Shown piece by piece: positions 13,379 to 25,600 of a DNA stretch of 64,000 bases. A model generated the notes under the pieces. That model worked only from the letters and a program-made list of their open reading frames with translations. It searched no databases and was not told where the DNA came from. This DNA comes from Notospermus geniculatus (Eukaryota; Nemertea; Pilidiophora; Heteronemertea; Lineidae). A program made the position numbers and the translations under genes. The stretch's first letter is position 1. Each line of letters begins with the position of its first letter. Location of the stretch: positions 148,086 through 212,085 of the forward strand of contig NMRB01000603.1 of NCBI GenBank assembly GCA_002633025.1, given 5' to 3'.

Positions 13379-13665
13379 ACTGCGATTTTGATAGATCAAC
13401 AACGACCATGCAGTCGTCATTACGTTTATACTACATGTATTACATCACGGTAAAATGATAAAAACTAAAGCTGATTTCAGATCTGAGGCTGTTTTGGTAA
13501 AGATCTATCATGGAAGGGTTAGGCCTAGAATGGTTTTGGTAAGGGTACGTACTATCTACATGTATCATGGAAGGGTTAGGTGTAGAAAGCTTGAGGTGGG
13601 TGGTAGCTCTATACACACGGAAGGGTGAGGCCTATAGAAGGGCTTGGGTACAGGTTTTCATTATT

Positions 13666-13818
13666 AGTGAGTTTAAGAAACCATACGTTAACGCTAACTT
13701 TAACGTTATTGACATCATTTTGACGTCACATCGAATGAATCTGTTGTATTTCTTCAGGGAGTGACGTCATTTTGACGTAATTAGCGTTAGCGTTAACGTA
13801 TGGTTTCTTAAACTCACT
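13666..13818. mobile_element. fold-back MITE, first of an adjoining pair
   Basis: Arms AGTGAGTTTAAGAAACCATA with ACGTTAACGCTAA. Its right end abuts the next element. Confidence 0.8.
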
Positions 13819-13971
13819 AGGGAGGTTTCGAAATCGAACGATAAACGTAAACTTTACGACAACGTTATTTTTCATACTACACATTAACCAGATTTTATAT
13901 TGCATTTTCGGTACAAAAATAACGTTGTCGTTAACGTTTACGTTTATCGTTTGATTTCGAAACCTCCCTAG
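13817..13971. mobile_element. fold-back MITE, second of an adjoining pair
   Basis: Arms CTAGGGAGGTTTCGAAATCG and AACGATAAACGTAAAC. The GGGAGGTTTCG end relates it to 21582-21703. Confidence 0.8.
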
Positions 13972-14352
13972 TATTAACCTTAACCCCAACGCTAATACCT
14001 CACCATGATCAGACTACAAACCAAGTACATGTAAAAAATGTACATTTAGTTTTGAGGAAAACTGGGTCTGCACGTTCACCAAGCAACAAGTGTATGCTTT
14101 AGGAATGCTAGGCACACACAACAACAATCAACCACTGAATAACTCCTCAATGCGAAACTCGCGCTATTGAGATAATTAAGGAAACTAACAGTGAAACCTG
14201 AAGCTGCAAACAATGAAATTGCAACTCGTGATAATCAACTACCATCTATTGTCTGTGCTGCGCTTGCAGTTGTCATACTGTGTTCTGAAATCACCAACCT
14301 GCCATTTTCGAAAAATTCTACCTTGCCAACTTATTTTTTAACATTTGTGTCA

Positions 14353-14643
14353 GTTGACATATGATTTTTTCAAGCACGTCTAATTCTGCGGAAATAACGT
14401 ATGGGTGGTTATTTCCGCAGAATTAGACCTGTATATCGTGAGAGAAATGAGCAGACGTAGACTTGTGTAGCATGTACTTGAAGCAAAAGTAGACGTGTTT
14501 GGTGTGTTAGAAAAAATCATATGTCAACGTGAACAATTTCTCTTGCGCTAATCAGACGTTAGGTTGCGCTGCAATCGACTGCAGCGCCACCCAACGTCTG
14601 ATTAACTCATGTGATGTTTTTCACGTTGACATATGATTTTTTC
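14353..14643. mobile_element. compound of nested inverted repeats
   Basis: GTTGACATATGATTTTTTC occurs three times (14353, inverted at 14510, direct at 14625), making two overlapping palindromes. They enclose the smaller hairpins 14378-14428 (GTCTAATTCTGCGGAAATAA) and 14550-14603 (AATCAGACGTTAGGTTG). Confidence 0.8.
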
Positions 14644-14672
14644 GTGGCCATTAATATTATTTTCATAATTCT

Positions 14673-14811
14673 GGGACCTTATTCACAAAGCTCCCGTAAC
14701 TAAAGGGTACGCAAATCCTTTGTCAGGCTGATAGTGAACAATAGGTTGTCCGCAAAAGGACAATAGTTTACGCACTCCCGTAAGTTACGGGAGCTTCGTG
14801 AATAAGGTCCC
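14673..14811. mobile_element. fold-back MITE with possible CTG duplication
   Basis: 139 bp with ends GGACCTTATTCACAAAGCTC and arms with CTCCCGTAACT. CTG flanks both sides. A related element lies at 51661-51799. Confidence 0.8.
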
Positions 14812-15516
14812 TGACGTTTGCTTCACGCACACTACACTCACGTCTACGTCCGTCTGCTTCACTCGCACGACAAGCACGTCTAATTCTGCTGAAATAACCG
14901 CCCATAGGGTATAGATTAGAATTATTATATTTTCTCGCAGCCATTCCTGCCATACTTTGCTTCCAGCTCTTGTTTTCATGTTCTGATTGTCCCCCTGTAC
15001 CATCCCAATTCGCGTCGATGCTCAGACTGTTCGTTTCAATTCTACCTTTTGTAGTTGTGCCAGTAGGCGAACTACTCGAACTTTCATTTCAAACAACCTT
15101 TCAAGTATCGCCCACTCATCTTATTTAACTGTCGTATGGTGCAATTTTGAAATCTTGAACTGTTTTTGTTGCTGTTATCAAACATCAGATCTTGGAAACG
15201 TAATGAACCATCAGAACTCGGAATTCTTTCATTCGTATGTAAGTCTGACTTCTCGCTTGAAGCTCTATTCTGAAATGTGAATTGTTAAAAAACCAACCTG
15301 AGAGCTATACGGTGGATCTTGCGTCAAAGGCAACGTACACTGTGCAGAACGCAGTAATTTATATATTTACAAGATATTGCAAACAAACATTCAAGGGGGC
15401 ATTTCATCCCCTGCCACAGCCAGGCCGGCTGACAACACACACGTCAGTGCACACGTTGCTAACACTTGTATAGCACTCGGGGAACACTCTGGAATGATCT
15501 GCTTCAAGATTGGACA

Positions 15517-15606
15517 TGGGTGATTTCAAAGTTGGTGTTAACACGGTGTTTACAATGCTTTAATGCATTGTAAACACCGTGTTAACACCAACTTTGAAGT
15601 CACCCA
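15517..15606. mobile_element. 90-bp palindrome
   Basis: TGGGTGATTTCAAAGTTGGT to ACGGTGTTTACAATGC, then the complement, with only about two mismatches. Confidence 0.9.
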
Positions 15607-15897
15607 GTGCACACATGACCGGTAGGCTACGTAAGACATCAACGTAGCTTACATAAGATTGAAACCAATTCTGCATTAGCATTACTGGCCCTAAAAGTAC
15701 CGAAAACACCATCTCGTGCTCCTCACTTGGATGGGGTCTTTCACTTGTCGTTGTGAAGGTTCAAAGGTTTAGTGAACAAGGCACCACGGCGTATAGTCCA
15801 TGAGACGGACTGAAGAGCCAGACAACAGTTGAATCACCCGAAAGTTTGTTCAACGGTTCAACATTTTCACAATTCTACAAACCGTAGACTAGGAGGA

Positions 15898-16075
15898 AGG
15901 GGTTAACACAGGCTGTACACTTTCTGTGTAACATGAAAATGTTGATCTTTGTAGGTCCGATGGGGCAGAAGAATCAAATTTTTTTATGTACACTTTTAGG
16001 GGAGGGAGGGGGCCATAAAAAAGTCTAATCTCTGTAGACTTGTGAAAATGTTGAAAATGTTGAACCACCCCTAAG
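15898..16075 (+). repeat. dispersed repeat, copy 1
   Basis: CAGGCTGTACACTTTCTGTG to TGAAAATGTTGAAAATGTT. Matched by 52822-52990. Confidence 0.75.
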
Positions 16076-17152
16076 TAGATACTGTGCTGGTTATACAATA
16101 CATGTAAAGGTAAAAATGGTAATGGCTTAGGTCTATAGTCTGACATTCACACTCCAAATATCGTGATCGACCGAGAACACGGAGACTTGACTGCTATCCT
16201 GTCATATAAACCTTTCTTGGAGTCGGGGATAACTCCATCAACGCTTTACTTGATCCATACAGACCATCTGAAAAGGTGGATTATCGGTTACGAGTGTGGC
16301 GCCCTTGCCCCTGCATCGCCGAAGAAACAGGTAACATATAGGAAGTCAACTTCCAAAATTTCGCAAATTTTCGACCCCAATCAGGCACTTTTCAGTAAGA
16401 AACCCCAGAAAAGACTGAGCTGAATCTCAAATGTAGATCTAAAGTATCCTGAACAAACAGGACGTGTCAAAAATTAAGGTAGAACAGAGCCCAAGAAACA
16501 GGAAATACATGTACATGTAGTTACCCTGACAGGCAGAACAGGTAGAATTCGCTGTCCAGTGATTTGCAGTTGTATTTGAACATGACTCTATTGATCACCT
16601 GTTTTTAAAGTTCAAAAATGAATCTGACTCACCACCTCCCCAGGATGCTGGCAATAAAGTTAATTACTACGACTGCTGCTTCAGTAATTAGTGCTAATTA
16701 AGTCCACGTTTCATCGCTGGATTTGACTAATTAGCGGTGCATCTTGGTGATGAGGAATCGAGATCTCCAGCACACCCTCAAATTTTTGATAAAATTTTAT
16801 GAGTTATGCTCTGGAAGGCTCTGTAACATAGAAATGAACTTCTCACTTTTCATTCTTCACTACTCATTTTCCATTCAAAATCAAAATCAGGAAATGAACG
16901 CCTATGTAGACGGTTAATGGAAAATGCAATGTTCATTCTTCAGGTACGTTTGATTCGTGCCAAATCACAACTGACGAGTGAAAAATGAAATGGTCCATGG
17001 ACCATGTGCTCACCTGTGGGTGAATGTAACAGAAGAACAGAAGATTACAATATTGAATTGAAATGTTCCACACATTTATGATCATGGTCAAAATTCGGCA
17101 TACATACATGTAGAAACCCGGTTAGAACATTCTTCGTTCTCGTTGCTATTTT

Positions 17153-17608
17153 TTAACGTTACAAAATCTCACCATTGGAGAGATTTTGTAACGTAAAAAT
17201 AATGTTACAAAATCTCACCACTGGAGAGATTTTGTAACGTTACTAAATCTCACCACTGGAGAGATTTTGTAACGTTAAAAATAATGTTACCAAATCTCAC
17301 CATTGGAGAGATTTTGTAACGTTACTAAATCTCACCACTGGAGAGATTTTGTAACGTTAAAAATAATGTTACAAAATCTCACCATTGGAGAGATTTTGTA
17401 ACGTTACTAAATCTCACCACTGGAGAGATTTTTCAACGTTACAAAATCTCACCACTGGAGAGATTTTGTAACGTTAAAAATAATGTTACAGAATCTCACC
17501 ACTGGAGAGATTTTGTAACGTTACAAAATCTCACCATTGGAGAGATTTTGTAACGTTACTAAATCTCACCACTGGAGAGATTTTGTAACGTTAAAAATAA
17601 TGTTACAG
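17153..17608. repeat. tandem array of 11 palindromic hairpins
   Basis: Eleven copies of an inverted repeat, TTACAAAATCTCACCA then a one-base variant (C/T) then TGGAGAGATTTTGTAA, separated by GTTACT or by AAAAATAAT spacers that alternate to give a higher-order pattern. Each copy can fold into a stem of about 12 pairs. Confidence 0.9.
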
Positions 17609-17830
17609 GACACCTCCGAAATTTTGGGAAATCGGGCCAGCCCGAGTAACCCCCGGGGGGGTCCGCACCCATTTTCGGATGGATTTTTCTCTCTTAAATG
17701 AGATACACTGGGGAGGTGGGCCACGTGGGCCCGTGGTGGGCCACTCGGAAAACCTATCCCAGGCCTCAAAACCGCGGGACACCTTCGAAATTTTGAGAAA
17801 TTGAGCCAGCCCGAGTTACTCGGGCAGTGC
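17606..17830. repeat. 50-bp direct repeat pair flanking a G/C-rich stretch
   Basis: GGACACCTCCGAAATTTTGG at 17608 and GGACACCTTCGAAATTTTGA at 17778 start two copies of a 50-bp block ending in AGCCCGAGT. A relic with AGCCCGAG repeats lies at 18508-18575. The pattern suggests terminal repeats of a short element, but I do not recognise it. Confidence 0.5.
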
Positions 17831-17967
17831 TTGTTAGACATTATTTGAGTATGCTGTCTCAACCGCGATTTTTTTGCTGGACAGTTCGTCGAATTTAGTA
17901 TTGGTGGATTAAAAAGGAAATGCCAAAAAAAAACACTACAGTACTGATAGCAAAAGAGAAAAAAAAA

Positions 17968-18040
17968 TTCCCGAGCCGGGAATCGAACCCGGGACCTAAG
18001 GTTTACAACGCAAGCGCTCTAGCCGACTGAGCTACCGGGA
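17968..18040 (-). tRNA. tRNA-like gene, probably tRNA pseudogene or SINE head
   Basis: 73 bases with A box (TAGCTCAGTCGG), paired D arm, perfect T arm (CCGGG/CCCGG around TTCGATT) and a six-pair acceptor stem. The anticodon loop would read TGT (Thr), but the anticodon stem does not pair (CTTGC against ACCTT). The 3' half resembles animal tRNA-Tyr. With a broken anticodon stem I favour a pseudogene or a SINE-derived head. A short A-run follows the 3' end on that strand, hinting at retroposition. Confidence 0.55.
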
Positions 18041-19276
18041 CAACTGCTGACGTCGAGGGTTATAATTGGCCTGCATACGATCGGTGGACAGGAATATTCA
18101 TTGTTTGCCTTCCATCTGAGAAGATTTCTATTTTCGGCAATCATTTTGCTATTATCAAATGACAACAAACTCATAAATTGCTCCTGTTGTTCCCATGGGC
18201 CATGGCACAACACGCGCACAGTCCACGGATACAATGCTACTGTTGACTTAACACGAAAATAGGCCTAAACTAAACTGCGAATGCTAAGAGGAACGCAAGC
18301 GAGGATAATTTAATCAGCTGTATTAGTATCTTTATTAAAAACAACTAGTAATTTAATCCCAGCAATTATATAATAGCACTACCTAGGCCCAACGGCTTGG
18401 TGTTATGTTTAGCCTACGCAGCAGCCATAGTACTGCAGTAAACAGAAGAATGCTGCGTAGTGCATTATATTCTTAAAATAATAATATTTGGTTAAAAATA
18501 TGAAATTCGGGCCAGCTTGATTTTTGATGAGCTAGCCCGAGCTCTAGCCCGAGTTTCCAGCCCGAGTTATCGAGGTGCCAACCGGAATTCCACATTTTAT
18601 ATACAACTGTTGCGTTTTTTCTGGGACACCCTGTAGAATGTTTCTAAACCACAAAGTTAACTGGGTACGGATCTAGCCATGGCAATACTTTGAACAATCC
18701 ATCGATCAGCTACCCACATTGCGGCGAGTCCTGAGTGCCGATTCAATAAACGACGACTAATAATACTTGAGGTTATCGTGGAGGAGTGGAGGGCTGTTCA
18801 CAGATTCGAGCGATTCTGTTGACGATGGGACGCCGACGATGCTCTTTTCCTAAATGTTTGCCTTTTACAGAATTGGTAGCATTTGACCTACTTTAATAAT
18901 GACACACATGTACTGAAAGTCAAAATGTCCAAAATGTCACTTCCGTGTTAATCAGGTGCAGCCGTTCGTTTGAATTAATGTGGATATTAATTCAGAATTT
19001 TGTCCACTTCGGCGTGCGATACACGTTGTTCTTTCGCTGTGTACATGTACACGGAAAACACCACCCACTCGTTGTCATTAAACTAGTCTCCTAATACCCG
19101 GTACCGATATCGACCGTGTTGTCGGATACACAAGAACACAATTAGAGGAGTACCGAGTGGATATCTTCGAGTGATTGGCGTACAGCCTACAAATTGCACA
19201 CAACCATCAATTTTCGCAAGATTTCCTCCCCAAGATCGTCATTGGGCTAACAAGCCAGAAATCTAATCAATGAAAC
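18041..19276. other. no gene seen
   Basis: Holds the AGCCCGAG relic at 18508-18575 and otherwise plain non-coding sequence. Confidence 0.55.
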
Positions 19277-19539
19277 GTAAAAATGGCTTCCATCATGCAA
19301 CTGTTGAGTGTGAATTGTGATCACTGTTTTGAATCAGGGATACTAGAGAGTTTTCGCAAAGTTCTCGAAACGCCAACGCCAACGCCAATTCCATTGTTCG
19401 ATGCTACGAAGAGAGCAGCGAACAAAAGGATAGACGTTCACGTTTGCGTTTTGGGACTTTGCGAAAAATCTCTTTAGTATTCCTGATTCAAAATAGTGAT
19501 CATCACACTCAACAGTTAAATGATGGAAGCCATTTTTAC
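19277..19539. mobile_element. large fold-back element
   Basis: Arms of about 110 bp, GTAAAAATGGCTTCCATCAT to GAAACGCCAACG and back, centred near 19408. Paired open frames on both strands simply reflect the palindrome. Confidence 0.85.
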
Positions 19540-20281
19540 ATTGAATTTTGACCCTTTTCGACTTCAAATATGGTGGTCAGTCAGCCATCTTGAAAATGGG
19601 ACTTTAGCCGAACAGCAGCTAGAATGTTGTAACTTGGTACGAACATGTATGTACATGTAGAAACCCTCTGTATGTTTGCCAATACAAGTACATGTACATG
19701 TAGTATTTAGCTGTATTGCACTTCAAATATGGCCGCCAGTCGTCCATCTTGAAAAATGTACTTTGGCCCATATCATATGAACAATACCACAAAGAATGTT
19801 CTAACCTGGTATGATGTTTCCCTGGAACATATTGACTTGACACTTGTTGTTCGTTCTTCAAATACATTCACCCAAGTGAAAGCACATGGTCCATGGACCA
19901 TTTCATTTTACAAGTCGTAACGCGCGCATACTCTGCAAATTCCGATTTTGTTCTGTTGAAAAATCCCTCCCCAAGGAAACGTTATCAGAACACAACCTCT
20001 CGCGAGGCTGAAACGAAGCGGTCGAGTTGCAGCGCATAAGCCTTCCCTTGAGGAACTGAAGTTATGCCTCACCTTGGAGAAAATATCAGTTTACATCGTG
20101 TGTACAGTAGATATGATCAAATATTGACACTTTCCCTTCGTTTCTTTAGAGCAGGTTTGTGTTGTGCAGCCTGGTTTCCAAGGCTCCAAAATCAAGTCAT
20201 TCTAGTACATTTACATGTACATATTGTACATGTAGCAGGGAGGTAAGCGGCATCCATTTTGTGAGAATGATAGGGTCATAT

Positions 20282-20783
20282 CATAAAGGAATCAACCATA
20301 AAGGTTTAGCTGCGAACGATGAACTTACTGAGGGATACGCTTCATGTGTTGCCACCAGATGTCTCTCACTGCCTGAATTTCGGCTTTACGTAATAGGCAC
20401 GAGCTTCAACTTTTTTTGTGGTGAAGAGGTACATGAACCTGTCAACTTGATGCTTTGAATTCCATTTCTGAGCATAACAACAACAGGGCTATTTTCAGCA
20501 CAATTAGTGCTCCATGTGCAAATGTACGTCAGCCTATTCAAATGTACACAGATGACCCTGCGCTCACATCGTTCGTGGGGTTCTCATTAATTCAGTCCTT
20601 TTGTACATGTATCATAAGATCAACTAGTCGGAATTCAACAAAATTTGCAGTGAACGTGCAGAAGGGTCTTGCCTATCATATGGAAAAGTCAGAATGCAAA
20701 TCTGTTGAGGTTTAAAGGGATATTGTCCACATTTATAAAATGATAAATTTGTAAGTTGGACCTTTATGGTTGATTCCTTTATG
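20282..20783. mobile_element. non-autonomous DNA transposon, CATAAAGG family, copy 2
   Basis: 502 bp in the opposite orientation to copy 1, with inverted ends CATAAAGGAATCAACCATAA. It is flanked by perfect 7-bp target duplications GTCATAT (20275-20281 and 20784-20790). The open frames on it are not conserved between copies. Confidence 0.85.
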
Positions 20784-21061
20784 GTCATATTCATAAAGGG
20801 TGTTTAGCCTAATCAGCGTACAAATTCTGCATTACGCACAGGTTTAAGGCCTAGAAAACTATTGTTCTGCCTTCTGTATGCTGCCTGATCTCAGGTCCTT
20901 ATTTTTAATTTGTGGTAGAAAGTGATGCACCATAACCATTGCCATACATCGGAAAAGTGAACCAGTTTGCGTCCAAAGACTGAGTCAATGTTCACCGAGG
21001 GAAAAGGGTTAACACGCAGTTACGGCATTCGCGCAGGCAATTGGCTGTCACACTCACTGTC

Positions 21062-21168
21062 CTGCGCTGTCATCCTCCGACAGCAGGGTTTTTACCTCAC
21101 CCCTCTTATCCACTCACACGCGAGTGTATGAAGAGGAGCGACATTAAGCCCCTGCTATGGGAGGCTGT
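21062..21168. repeat. dispersed CAGCAGGGG/CCTCTTCAT repeat, copy 1
   Basis: CAGCAGGGTTTTTACCTCAC, a fold-back about CACGCGAGTG, then AGCCCCTGCT. Related segments: 22212-22280 and 33040-33125. Confidence 0.6.
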
Positions 21169-21581
21169 GCGCTGTAATCATCCCTGATGACAACTGATGC
21201 GTGATGGATGAGGGCGGGAGTCTGAGCTGTGTGTCAGTCCATGAAATAATGTTGATAGTATCAGCGTATCCCTCTGGGCTTCATATACATGATCATGTCA
21301 TAGATGCCTCCAATATTCTTCAACAGCGTGAGAGGTTCTTGTTAGGTTATCAGCGTAAAAAGGGGTCGGTGTTCCTGTTGATGGCTTCTGCCCGGCAGAT
21401 AACTGACTGGTGTGATGATCGCCAATCAGTGGAATACATTTTGACAACGCTATAAGTATCAATTGTATCTGATAATTGTCTGGGTAGTGGGCCAGTTTGG
21501 GGAGAGATTTCGATGGATATGTAGCTGTATTGATCTGTGGCTTGTGTCTGTTGACGCTAAACGCTGCAACACTGGGTTATT

Positions 21582-21703
21582 AGAGAGGTTTCGCAAGCGC
21601 CCGGTTAGGCCATACGACGACGTTTATCTATTGTTGGGGTATACCCACACACTAGATAAACGTCGTCGTAGGGCCTAACCGGGCGCTTGCGAAACCTCCC
21701 TCT
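21582..21703. mobile_element. fold-back MITE, AGAGAGGTTTCGC type
   Basis: Near-perfect arms AGAGAGGTTTCGCAAGCGCC and CCGGTTAGGCC, with a loop near 21645. Confidence 0.85.
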
Positions 21704-22627
21704 TCTAAGCTTCGACCGCCAGGAAAGCTGAGGTTCGGCACTCGATTGCTGTAAACAGTTCGACCTTTACGAAAAAGGTCGAAGAGGCCATTTTTTAAGC
21801 CTTTTACATGAAAAAAGAAATTTGGAAAACAGTTTAGCTGCATGAAGTGAGAATAGTGCCATTACGACCATCATGATCGTGTATTCAATTAACATGATAT
21901 ATCAGGTCATCGCTAATGAAATAGACGCGTTCGTTTATATGTCCACGACGAATAATTTGCCAGGTCTAATTGCTTTTGTCTCGTTTTGTTTCCGACGCCG
22001 ATGTTTGCTCTCTATACATGTAAAACAGCCATAGATACATGTAAAATGACATTCGTTGTTTGCAAAAATGTTTGTGTAAGCAGCGGGTACTAACGACAGC
22101 CTGGGATTGTATGCCTGTTGGGAAAAATATCATCAAGATTCACGACTGTTTTTTCTCTCCGTTCTGAACTTCGACTACCCATACAAAACACCAAAAAGCA
22201 GCCTTTCCCCCATCCTCCCACAGCAGGGGTTTTCACCTCGCTCCTCTTCATCCGCTCACACAAAGAGCGAGCAGTAAGAACGCCTGATATTCTCAGGATG
22301 CTTTCCCCAGCCAGCTCACCCTCCCAGCCACAGAGGAGATGTTTTTACAAAGGAAATACAGTACAAACGTATATATCTATACATTCTCAGTTTCATAACG
22401 GTACCTTGTTCGTGAAATTTGGTTGAGATTTGGCTTCTCGATAGTTCATTGGAGTGAAAATTGCCTAATCAGGTCTTGTGTGAAGTTGTATCCCTTGTGA
22501 TTTTTCTCCGAGGTGTACTTTGCTAGACCGTGGCATTACTTGGGTTTGTGTTGTTACCGGGGTATGTGCTCCTTGGACCTCTGAAACACAGCCACCACCC
22601 CTGCAATGCATGCCTCAAGCCCATGGG

Positions 22628-25600
22628 CCTGACACACTGACTTTTTGGGAGGCTGCAAAAACAATGTTATCGTCATAAAATCGACTTGATATTTCACACA
22701 CATACGTACAGACATATACTTTAACATATAAAAATGGTCTCACAACAATCAAAACTTCTCTTCATGGAAATAAACGGGTGACTTTGAGAGCAAAACTGCC
22801 CGGTCAACAAAGCATTTCATATCCCATTCACAGCCTGATCTGACACACTAACTTTTTGGGAGGCTGCAAAAACAATGTTATCGTCATAAAATCGACTTGA
22901 TATTTCACACACATACGTACAGACATATACTTTAACATATAAAAATGGTCTCACAACAATCAAAACTTCTCTTCATGGAAATAAACGGGTGACTTTGAGA
23001 GCAAAACTGCCCGGTCAACAAAGCATTTCATATCCCATTCACAGCCTGATCTGACACACTAACTTTTTGGGAGGCTGCAAAAACAATGTTATCGTCATAA
23101 AATCGACTTGATATTTCACACACATACGTACAGACATATACTTTAACATATAAAAATGGTCTCACAACAATCAAAACTTCTCTTCATGGAAATAAACGGG
23201 TGACTTTGAGAGCAAAACTGCCCGGTCAACAAAGCATTTCATATCCCATTCACAGCCTGATCTGACACACTAACTTTTTGGGAGGCTGCAAAAACAATGT
23301 TATCGTCATAAAATCGACTTGATATTTCACACACATACGTACAGACATATACTTTAACATATAAAAATGGTCTCACAACAATCAAAACTTCTCTTCATGG
23401 AAATAAACGGGTGACTTTGAGAGCAAAACTGCCCGGTCAACAAAGCATTTCATATCCCATTCACAGCCTGATCTGACACACTAACTTTTTGGGAGGCTGC
23501 AAAAACAATGTTATCGTCATAAAATCGACTTGATATTTCACACACATACGTACAGACATATACTTTAACATATAAAAATGGTCTCACAACAATCAAAACT
23601 TCTCTTCATGGAAATAAACGGGTGACTTTGAGAGCAAAACTGCCCGGTCAACAAAGCATTTCATATCCCATTCACAGCCTGATCTGACACACTAACTTTT
23701 TGGGAGGCTGCAAAAACAATGTTATCGTCATAAAATCGACTTGATATTTCACACACATACGTACAGACATATACTTTAACATATAAAAATGGTCTCACAA
23801 CAATCAAAACTTCTCTTCATGGAAATAAACGGGTGACTTTGAGAGCAAAACTGCCCGGTCAACAAAGCATTTCATATCCCATTCACAGCCTGATCTGACA
23901 CACTAACTTTTTGGGAGGCTGCAAAAACAATGTTATCGTCATAAAATCGACTTGATATTTCACACACATACGTACAGACATATACTTTAACATATAAAAA
24001 TGGTCTCACAACAATCAAAACTTCTCTTCATGGAAATAAACGGGTGACTTTGAGAGCAAAACTGCCCGGTCAACAAAGCATTTCATATCCCATTCACAGC
24101 CTGATCTGACACACTAACTTTTTGGGAGGCTGCAAAAACAATGTTATCGTCATAAAATCGACTTGATATTTCACACACATACGTACAGACATATACTTTA
24201 ACATATAAAAATGGTCTCACAACAATCAAAACTTCTCTTCATGGAAATAAACGGGTGACTTTGAGAGCAAAACTGCCCGGTCAACAAAGCATTTCATATC
24301 CCATTCACAGCCTGATCTGACACACTAACTTTTTGGGAGGCTGCAAAAACAATGTTATCGTCATAAAATCGACTTGATATTTCACACACATACGTACAGA
24401 CATATACTTTAACATATAAAAATGGTCTCACAACAATCAAAACTTCTCTTCATGGAAATAAACGGGTGACTTTGAGAGCAAAACTGCCCGGTCAACAAAG
24501 CATTTCATATCCCATTCACAGCCTGATCTGACACACTAACTTTTTGGGAGGCTGCAAAAACAATGTTATCGTCATAAAATCGACTTGATATTTCACACAC
24601 ATACGTACAGACATATACTTTAACATATAAAAATGGTCTCACAACAATCAAAACTTCTCTTCATGGAAATAAACGGGTGACTTTGAGAGCAAAACTGCCC
24701 GGTCAACAAAGCATTTCATATCCCATTCACAGCCTGATCTGACACACTAACTTTTTGGGAGGCTGCAAAAACAATGTTATCGTCATAAAATCGACTTGAT
24801 ATTTCACACACATACGTACAGACATATACTTTAACATATAAAAATGGTCTCACAACAATCAAAACTTCTCTTCATGGAAATAAACGGGTGACTTTGAGAG
24901 CAAAACTGCCCGGTCAACAAAGCATTTCATATCCCATTCACAGCCTGATCTGACACACTAACTTTTTGGGAGGCTGCAAAAACAATGTTATCGTCATAAA
25001 ATCGACTTGATATTTCACACACATACGTACAGACATATACTTTAACATATAAAAATGGTCTCACAACAATCAAAACTTCTCTTCATGGAAATAAACGGGT
25101 GACTTTGAGAGCAAAACTGCCCGGTCAACAAAGCATTTCATATCCCATTCACAGCCTGATCTGACACACTAACTTTTTGGGAGGCTGCAAAAACAATGTT
25201 ATCGTCATAAAATCGACTTGATATTTCACACACATACGTACAGACATATACTTTAACATATAAAAATGGTCTCACAACAATCAAAACTTCTCTTCATGGA
25301 AATAAACGGGTGACTTTGAGAGCAAAACTGCCCGGTCAACAAAGCATTTCATATCCCATTCACAGCCTGATCTGACACACTAACTTTTTGGGAGGCTGCA
25401 AAAACAATGTTATCGTCATAAAATCGACTTGATATTTCACACACATACGTACAGACATATACTTTAACATATAAAAATGGTCTCACAACAATCAAAACTT
25501 CTCTTCATGGAAATAAACGGGTGACTTTGAGAGCAAAACTGCCCGGTCAACAAAGCATTTCATATCCCATTCACAGCCTGATCTGACACACTAACTTTTT

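Larger units (their letters stand above)
20791..22627. other. no gene seen left of the satellite
   Basis: Open frames up to 102 codons (22118-22426) lack any recognisable domain. The longest includes a CAGCAGGGG/CCTCTTCAT repeat fragment, so I do not call it. Confidence 0.5.

Noticed and set aside
17153-17608. CRISPR-like look (regular palindromic repeats with spacers)
   Set aside because: The spacers are themselves repeated, the units are full hairpins, and the window is eukaryotic. There are no cas genes.
19343-19567. Paired open frames on both strands
   Set aside because: Produced by the 263-bp palindrome, not by genes.
22118-22426. 102-codon open frame left of the satellite
   Set aside because: No domain, overlaps a dispersed repeat fragment, and has no splice or start support.
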